A DNA stretch of 61,831 nucleotides, taken from contig NZ_JACJON010000048.1 in the NCBI RefSeq assembly GCF_014695585.1, positions 1 through 61,831 of the forward strand. The letters run 5' to 3'. Source of the stretch: Microcoleus sp. FACHB-831. GTDB lineage: Bacteria; Cyanobacteriota; Cyanobacteriia; Cyanobacteriales; FACHB-T130. The notes beneath the pieces were generated by a model. The model searched no databases, had not been told where the DNA came from, and was given only the letters and a program-made list of their open reading frames with translations. Below, one piece after another: positions 56,535 to 61,831 of this stretch (within the stretch, counting starts at the first letter, position 1; each line of letters begins with the position of its first letter). Both the position numbers and the translations under genes were made by a program.

Positions 56535-56708
56535 TCAGCGCGTTCCTGAACCTATGCTAACTTTAGGGCCGCCCCCATCGGTTGGCTGAAACTCAATAGT
56601 TTCTAGCGAAATGTTCTTTTCCTCTGGGGTTAAGCCAACTTGAATATTTACCACCTGCACGCCAATAGCTAGAGTGAGTAAACTTGTAATTTTTAAAATA
56701 TTTTTCAT
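56535..56708 (-). CDS. Small secreted peptide (57 aa)
   Basis: A short frame starting MKNILKITSLLTLAIGVQVV, which looks like a signal peptide, and ending with a Gly/Pro-rich tail TDGGGPKVSIGSGTR. The middle is LTPEEKNISLETIEFQ. The signal-peptide-like start and the low-complexity tail suggest a real exported peptide, but there is no strong ribosome binding site and no family is known to me. It is isolated, with about 270 bases of gap on its downstream side (56266-56534) and 530 on its upstream side. Confidence 0.45.
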   Translation of the reverse strand: MKNILKITSLLTLAIGVQVVNIQVGLTPEEKNISLETIEFQPTDGGGPKVSIGSGTR

Positions 56709-57241
56709 AAATTAATCCAGGGTTCGGGTGACGATGATTTAAATGGCTAGTGCGAGCGATTTATTGTTGAGAACATAGCTGGAAAAGGCATCTGCTTTAA
56801 CTAAACTCGATTCATCTAATATGAAGGATCTATAAAGTGGACTCAGTGATAAATACTTTGGTGCCTAGTGACAATATGGTTTTTTGGCAGTGATGTAGTT
56901 TAAGAAGAAAATGTGACCAGATCCAACCGCTGCGCGATCGCGATCACAAAAAAATAACTGCTAAAAATCTCAACCTGTTTGTGGGCTTAGACTTCGGCAT
57001 AGTAAGCGAAGGTGCGATCGCCTCAAACAGGCTGGCTGCTTTAGCGATCGCGTCTCACGAGAAAATGCGACCAGCTCTGGTCAAAGTGCGATCGCGATCG
57101 CAAATACACCACCAAAAATCCCAAAATGCGCCAAAGGGAGCGATCGCATAACTGCGCCATGCCCCTCGCCGCTAGCCATCAACTTAGAAACCAACCTTCT
57201 TGGATAAGATCAAGTGGGCTGCAACACTTTATGATCTGTGA
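56709..57241. other. HIP1-dense intergenic region before the GH116 gene
   Basis: Six GCGATCGC octamers occur at 56934, 57014, 57044, 57088, 57094 and 57140, within 214 bases. Two imperfect direct repeats of about 60 bases (56907-56969 and 57061-57120) begin GAAAATGNGACCAG, contain GCGATCGCGATC and end AAAAATC. No gene was found. Confidence 0.7.
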
Positions 57242-59698
57242 ATGATTAATCAACGCCCCCGCCCGGAAATTCCTCCCTATACATGGAGTCGTCCCATCGG
57301 TTTAGGATGGGAAAACCCCTACACCGTCCGATATGCCAGCAATCTAGATGATGGCCCCTGGCACGGGATGCCTCTGGGCGGCTTTGGCGCTGGTTGCATA
57401 GGGCGATCGCCGCGTGGCGATTTCAACCTGTGGCATATTGATGGCGGCGAACATATATTTCGCAGCCTCCCCGCCTGTCAGTTCAGCGTCTTTGAACGCA
57501 CGCAGACAGAAGCGCAAGCTTATGCCCTTTGCACGGAACCGCCCTCGGATGGCAGCTTATCCCGATGGTTTTGGTATCCGCAGGGGGGCGGTACTTATCA
57601 CGCTTTATATCCCCGCAGTTGGTTTGTCTATGAAGGGGTGTTTAAAACTCAGCTAACTTGCGAACAATATTCCCCTATCTGGGCGGGAAGTTACCAAGAA
57701 AGCTCTTACCCTGTAGCAATGTTTCACTGGACGGCTCACAACCCCACAGACGAGCCTATAACTATTAGCATTATGCTCACCTGGCAGAATACGGTGGGCT
57801 GGTTCAATAATGCAATTCAATCTCCTCAAGTGCAGGTGCGGGACGATGGTAGCCCGGTATACGAATATCAACCCAGATGGGGAGATAGCACGGGCAATTT
57901 CAATCAGTGGATTCAGGACTTCCACCGCGTAGGCTGTCTGTTCGACCGCGTGAGACTTCAGGATGAGGTCAGCGAGGGGGAAGGGCAATGGGCGATCGCC
58001 AGCGTAACTAACCCCAGCCTAGAAGTCTTCCATAACAGCCGCTGGAACCCCGTTGGCGATGGTGGAGATATTTGGGATATCTTTGCTGCTGATGGTTCTT
58101 TGCCAGATTCCGAAGATGAAACACCCGCCGATCCGGGGCAACAAATAGCAGGCGCGATCGCTATCCGTTTTACTGTTAGACCGGGCAGAACCAGGCAAAT
58201 ACCCTTCGTCATTGCCTGGGATTTTCCCGTTATGGAGTTCGCCTCCGGCGTCAACTATTACCGCCGCTACACTGACTTTTTTGGTCGCGGTGGCAAAAAT
58301 GTCTGGCCCATAGTCCGCACGGCTCTTAAACACGATGATATGTGGAAAGAGCGGATTCAAAGCTGGCAGCAGCCAATCCTGGAACGCGAAGACCTACCAG
58401 GCTGGTTCAAGATGGCGCTGTTTAACGAGCTTTATGACCTCAGCAGCGGCGGTAGCCTCTGGACTGCGGCAGACGAACGCGATCCTATTGGCCAATTTGC
58501 CATTTTAGAGTGTTTAGATTATCGCTGGTACGAGAGCCTAGACGTGCGACTCTACGGCTCGTTTGCCCTAGCAATGCTTTGGCCAAGACTGGATAAAGCC
58601 GTTTTAGAGGCTTTTGCACGCGCAATTGCTACCAGCGACAACACACCTAGAATTATTGGCTACAATAAAGCCCCTGCAATCCGCAAACTTGCTGGCGCGA
58701 CGCCCCATGATTTGGGCGCACCAAACGAGCATCCTTGGGAGAAAACTAATTACACCAGTTACCAAGATTGCAACTTGTGGAAGGATTTAGCTAGTGATTT
58801 TGTATTGCAGGTTTATCGAGATTTTGTCTTTACTGGCTCAACAGATGTTGAGTTTTTAGGCGAGTGTTGGCCAGCTATAGTGCAAGCGCTGGATTATCTG
58901 AAGACGTTCGATCTCGATGGGGATGGAATTCCGGAAAATTCCGGTGCGCCGGATCAAACGTTTGATGACTGGCAGATGCGCGGTGTTAGCGCTTATTGCG
59001 GTGGGTTGTGGTTAGCGGCTTTGGAGGCTGCGATCGCCATCGGTCAAATCTTAATTGATAGTTCAGATAATGTAGAATTGCCGTCTTTAGATTTTGCACT
59101 AGAGTCTGCTGATACCAACGACACCTCTACAATCCCCAATCCAAAATCTACTATCCAAAATGTAATTGCAACTTACGAAAGTTGGCTCGAACAATCCCGG
59201 CCAGTCTATCAAGAAAAACTGTGGAACGGTCAATACTACCGCCTCGATAGTGAAAGCGGTTCAGACGTAGTTCTGGCAGACCAACTCTGCGGACATTTCT
59301 ACGCAAGTTTGCTGCAACTACCCGCTATTGTCCCGGATGAATGCGCTCGTTCTGCCATCAAAACAGTGTATGAAGCCTGCTTCTTGAACTTCCACAACGG
59401 CCAGTTTGGTGCAGCCAACGGCGTCCGACCCGATGGATCTCCAGAAAAGCCTAACGCTACCCATCCGCTAGAAGTTTGGACGGGGATTAATTTTGGAATT
59501 GCTGCCTTGATGGTACAGATGGGCATGAAAGATGAAGCGTTCCAACTGACGGAAGCAGTTGTGCGGCAAGTTTACGAAAATGGGCTGCAATTCCGCACGC
59601 CAGAAGCTATTACAGCCGTCGGGACTTTCCGCGCCAGCCACTACCTGCGGGCAATGGCGATTTGGGCAATGTACTTAGTTAACCCAGCCAAAAGTTAA
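57242..59698 (+). CDS. GH116 family glycoside hydrolase (glucosylceramidase-like)
   Basis: An 818-aa protein of the GH116/DUF608 family, which contains human GBA2 and prokaryotic beta-glucosidases. The N-terminal beta-sandwich begins MPLGGFGAGCIGRSPRGDF. The catalytic (alpha/alpha)6 domain holds the expected nucleophile Glu423 in ILECLDYRWYESLDV and the acid/base Asp in APDQTFDDW (571-577), followed by SAYCGGLWLAALEA. It has no signal peptide, so it should act in the cytosol on glucosides or glucosylceramide-like lipids. An unusual Ser/Asn/Thr-rich insert lies near residues 610-640. HIP1-dense DNA precedes it. Confidence 0.92.
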   Translation: MINQRPRPEIPPYTWSRPIGLGWENPYTVRYASNLDDGPWHGMPLGGFGAGCIGRSPRGDFNLWHIDGGEHIFRSLPACQFSVFERTQTEAQAYALCTEPPSDGSLSRWFWYPQGGGTYHALYPRSWFVYEGVFKTQLTCEQYSPIWAGSYQESSYPVAMFHWTAHNPTDEPITISIMLTWQNTVGWFNNAIQSPQVQVRDDGSPVYEYQPRWGDSTGNFNQWIQDFHRVGCLFDRVRLQDEVSEGEGQWAIASVTNPSLEVFHNSRWNPVGDGGDIWDIFAADGSLPDSEDETPADPGQQIAGAIAIRFTVRPGRTRQIPFVIAWDFPVMEFASGVNYYRRYTDFFGRGGKNVWPIVRTALKHDDMWKERIQSWQQPILEREDLPGWFKMALFNELYDLSSGGSLWTAADERDPIGQFAILECLDYRWYESLDVRLYGSFALAMLWPRLDKAVLEAFARAIATSDNTPRIIGYNKAPAIRKLAGATPHDLGAPNEHPWEKTNYTSYQDCNLWKDLASDFVLQVYRDFVFTGSTDVEFLGECWPAIVQALDYLKTFDLDGDGIPENSGAPDQTFDDWQMRGVSAYCGGLWLAALEAAIAIGQILIDSSDNVELPSLDFALESADTNDTSTIPNPKSTIQNVIATYESWLEQSRPVYQEKLWNGQYYRLDSESGSDVVLADQLCGHFYASLLQLPAIVPDECARSAIKTVYEACFLNFHNGQFGAANGVRPDGSPEKPNATHPLEVWTGINFGIAALMVQMGMKDEAFQLTEAVVRQVYENGLQFRTPEAITAVGTFRASHYLRAMAIWAMYLVNPAKS

Positions 59699-60253
59699 AA
59701 GACAAAAGCAAGAAAAGCTATCAGCTTCAAGACTATTGGCTAGTGCTGATAGGCAAATTTAATCTGAAAAATCTTAGGAGAGACTTATAAACGATTAACC
59801 AAATCTGTAACAACCAATACCCAAAACGGGTATTTAAAATATTTAGCTAAAAATATAAATTTATCTCAATTTCGGTACAGGTATTAGGCTCAGTTCCTAC
59901 CTTACCGGAAAGTTATCGAGTGAGGAAAAGATGACACTAAGCTTTATCATCAACGATATTAGTGCAAGGGCTGCGGCTTTCAGTTTGATGACTTGAACGA
60001 CACCATTTTGGCCGGACATCATCAACCTTTACGGATCTGGCTCTTGTGTTTATACTTCATGGGGCTGAACCTATCGAATGAGCAAATTGCTCAACACTTG
60101 AACTTAGATAAGGATGATCTGTACCAGATGACCATTCAACTGAGGCAAGGGATTGTGGGTTGTAAACCAGAAGTTACTTTGTCTGGGAAAGTGAGTGTTA
60201 CGAGGTTTACATCAGTGCAGGACACAAAGGGAACTTAGAAGCGGTGAAAAAAG

Positions 60254-60282
60254 AGTGCCCCTGCCCCGGGGGCAGGGGCACT
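60254..60282. repeat. GC-rich palindrome inside the transposase relic
   Basis: AGTGCCCCTGCCCC and GGGGCAGGGGCACT, 14-bp perfect arms around one G. It lies where IS1595 transposases have a basic linker, and its base composition is unlike the surrounding DNA. Confidence 0.7.
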
Positions 60283-60479
60283 CCTGAGAAAGAAAAACCG
60301 CCGATTTTTGGGATGATTCAGCGATGTCCAGAGGTGGCAATCGTCATGTTAGCAATTTGGAGCAAATAGCGATTGAACCGCCGATCAAGGCTACGGCTAG
60401 GCCGGGCAGCCTTGTCTACACCGATAAACATGCCATCTATAACCCACTGCCAGAGTGGGCTACGAACATAAGATGGGTT

Positions 60480-60513
60480 GTCAGGGTCGGGGCGAGTACG
60501 CCCCGACCCTGAC
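60480..60513. repeat. 15-bp hairpin inside the transposase relic
   Basis: GTCAGGGTCGGGGCG and CGCCCCGACCCTGAC with the loop AGTA. In one frame it encodes the GRGEYAP part of the transposase, so part of the symmetry may be native and part acquired. Confidence 0.65.
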
Positions 60514-60729
60514 GAAGGCAAAGATGACTTTCATTAAACCCATATTAATACGATGGAAGGGTTTTGGTCACTTTTTCGCTCTTGGTTCCGTCCGCATCGG
60601 GGTATTTCTCAACAGAAATTACCCCTCTACTTAGGTTTTTTTGAGTTGGTTTATAATACCAGAAAACGAGATAAAGCTTTATTGAAAACTCTGTTGACTT
60701 AACTCCCTCGAAGCCTTATTGAGCCAAGA

Positions 60730-61164
60730 TTAATTGGTTTTTGCCTTTACTTCACCAATTAAAGGCGGGTTGATAGAACCATTAACGCCGTAAACAGCAA
60801 ATTTATAACACTCCTTGTTTTTTAAACCTGAGATGGTTATGTAGTCTAATTTTGCAGGCGAACTATAATCTCTAGTTAATGGATTTTGTGGATACTTAGA
60901 TGTAGTTTTGCATTTGTTTGCTAAATCCCAGGATTCTTTAAAGCAAACTTTTACCCTTATGAATGACTCTCCTGGAGAAGACCACTCTAATCCAACTTGG
61001 CTACTTGACGTACCTGTTACTGATACAGATCCTATACCTCTATCATTGCCTGTACACTTCGGACGAGGCCAAGCATATGCCGTAGATGTAGTAAGTACTA
61101 CAGCACAGATTGCAATTGCCCCTACACGAACTTTTTGATGAATACTTGTTGACAGGTTATTCAT
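60730..61164 (-). CDS. Small secreted protein, possible fibronectin-III-like domain
   Basis: A 144-aa exported protein. A signal peptide (VGAIAICAVVLTTSTAYA) precedes a mature part with four cysteines (PKCTG, KVCFKE, NKCKT, KECYKF). The alternating strands SVSVTGTSSSQVGLEWSSPG, RVKVCF and ECYKFAVYGVNG look like a single Ig-like or FN3 sandwich. The ATG at 61164 is chosen; a TTG two codons earlier is open but unlikely. It is flanked on both sides by decayed IS1595-type transposase genes. Function unknown. Confidence 0.65.
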   Translation of the reverse strand: MNNLSTSIHQKVRVGAIAICAVVLTTSTAYAWPRPKCTGNDRGIGSVSVTGTSSSQVGLEWSSPGESFIRVKVCFKESWDLANKCKTTSKYPQNPLTRDYSSPAKLDYITISGLKNKECYKFAVYGVNGSINPPLIGEVKAKTN

Positions 61165-61372
61165 AACCAATTACGCCCTCATTAAGCTTTACACTAACTA
61201 CTCGTCAGCACAAGCAGAAATTTATGCCTGGTGTTACAAAAGTTCATATTTTATATGCTGGAAGGAATTTTCGTATTGGATTGCCCATTTAGCTCAATAG
61301 CTGTTTCAGGGAGGTGGAACACACATAGAGTTCTTGGTAGGATGCCGACAGCAGATAGAACCTGAGTCTGAG

Positions 61373-61577
61373 ATGATCAACCTTGCTACCCTGAGCGACG
61401 ATGCCAAATGTTATCAGACGGTACGCTTTTCGACGATGTGCTGATGGCGTAACCTGTCCGCGCTGTGATAGCTGGGAAGTTATCAAGCGGGAAATGATGA
61501 CACTCAACCTCATTGTCAACGATATCAGTGCAAAGGCTGCTGCTTTCAGTTTGATGACTTGAAAGACACCATTTGCC
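61373..61577 (+). pseudogene. Truncated IS1595-family transposase N-terminus, copy 2
   Basis: The 5' part of the same transposase type as copy 1: MINLATLSDDAKCYQTVRF, then after a frameshift DGVTCPRCDSWEVIKR and, after another, GNDDTQPHCQRYQCKGCCFQ with FDDLKDTI. The zinc-ribbon cysteines (CPRC, CKGC) are visible. Homology stops abruptly after the codon for Ile in DTI. It lies in the same orientation as copy 1. Confidence 0.75.
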
Positions 61578-61831
61578 TTATCTAGTAGCAACACGCATAC
61601 CTGCTGGAGAGGCGTTAGCTCCGTCCTCCAACGAAGGTCGCTTCTGGCTGCACTGCGGTCAAATTCGTAAGGGAGAAAATATAGATTCGCCAGCGGTGGG
61701 AGAAAGTTGGGGCTATCCCAATACTTCTCGGTTAAGCTCTAAGCAGTGTTGAGAATGGAGAAGTTAAGATGTTCACATTGAGTTCCAGTTCCCCTATGAA
61801 ATGGCTTTTTAGACGGGAACTTTGAGCGAGA
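61578..61831. other. Non-coding end of the window
   Basis: About 250 bases after the truncated transposase copy. I see no open frame longer than a few codons, no RNA gene and no clear repeat. Any gene starting here would lie outside the window. Confidence 0.4.

Larger units (their letters stand above)
59890..60702 (+). pseudogene. Degenerate IS1595-family (ISXO2-like) transposase, copy 1
   Basis: Pieced together over frames, the sequence reads GKDDT..YHQRY-stop-CKGCGFQFDDLND, then TILAGHHQPLRIWLLCLYFM...LSNEQIAQHLNLD, then in another frame ECYEVYISAGHKGNLEAVKK, EKEKPPIFGMIQR and finally NTMEGFWSLFRSWFRPHRGI. This is the IS1595-type DDE transposase with its zinc-binding N-terminus. Defects: a TAG in place of Gln, a one-base loss before ECYEVY, further stops, and Tyr where a catalytic Asp is expected (ECDEVY). 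Two large palindromes lie inside. Inactive; exact left end uncertain. Confidence 0.8.

Overview
The window is cyanobacterial. The octamer GCGATCGC (HIP1), abundant in cyanobacterial chromosomes, recurs throughout. Protein families match: an Atx1-type copper chaperone, a COP23-like protein, multi-PAS kinases and a pentapeptide-repeat protein. No genus is assigned; style and gene content fit a large-genome filamentous or colonial form. I see no rRNA, prophage, complete insertion sequence or CRISPR array.

Layout. 0-3.6 kb: an L,D-transpeptidase lipoprotein, an SbmA/YddA-type ABC exporter and two small proteins. 3.84-6.19 kb: a compact AT-rich two-gene unit without HIP1 sites, coding a 415-aa protein of unknown function and a protein with a PD-(D/E)XK nuclease-like motif; this is a candidate horizontally acquired defence module. 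6.2-12.7 kb: a short-chain dehydrogenase, two valine tRNAs (CAC and UAC), radC, a divergent phosphoribulokinase-like protein, a DUF2227 membrane protein, mazG and small genes, with a solitary CRISPR-repeat-like sequence before mazG. 13.6-21.6 kb: a secreted beta-helix protein, alaS, an Atx1-like chaperone and a COP23-type protein, with repeat-rich gaps. 21.7-36.6 kb: a trypsin-like/TPR lipoprotein, a diguanylate cyclase, envelope and processing enzymes (VanY-type carboxypeptidase, M41-like protein, two M16 proteins, S41 protease), transporters, a phosphoribosyltransferase and a pentapeptide-repeat gene with coding-like sequence past its stop.

37-47 kb: a Ser/Thr kinase and a GIY-YIG-like protein precede a three-gene plus-strand cluster: a membrane-tethered periplasmic-binding protein, a membrane vWA protein and a 1102-aa tubulin-like protein with a C-terminal zinc ribbon. 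The layout suggests outside sensing coupled to an inside GTPase or filament; this is inference. 46.6-53.8 kb: a Uma2 protein and two large sensor kinases. 54.3-61.8 kb: a broken acetate-symporter gene, an unknown membrane protein, a 57-aa secreted peptide, a GH116 glycosidase, and two decayed IS1595-family transposases flanking a small secreted protein.

Intergenic DNA is rich in perfect palindromes and dispersed repeats. The best candidates for something new are the 3.84-6.19 kb pair and the 40.5-46.6 kb operon.
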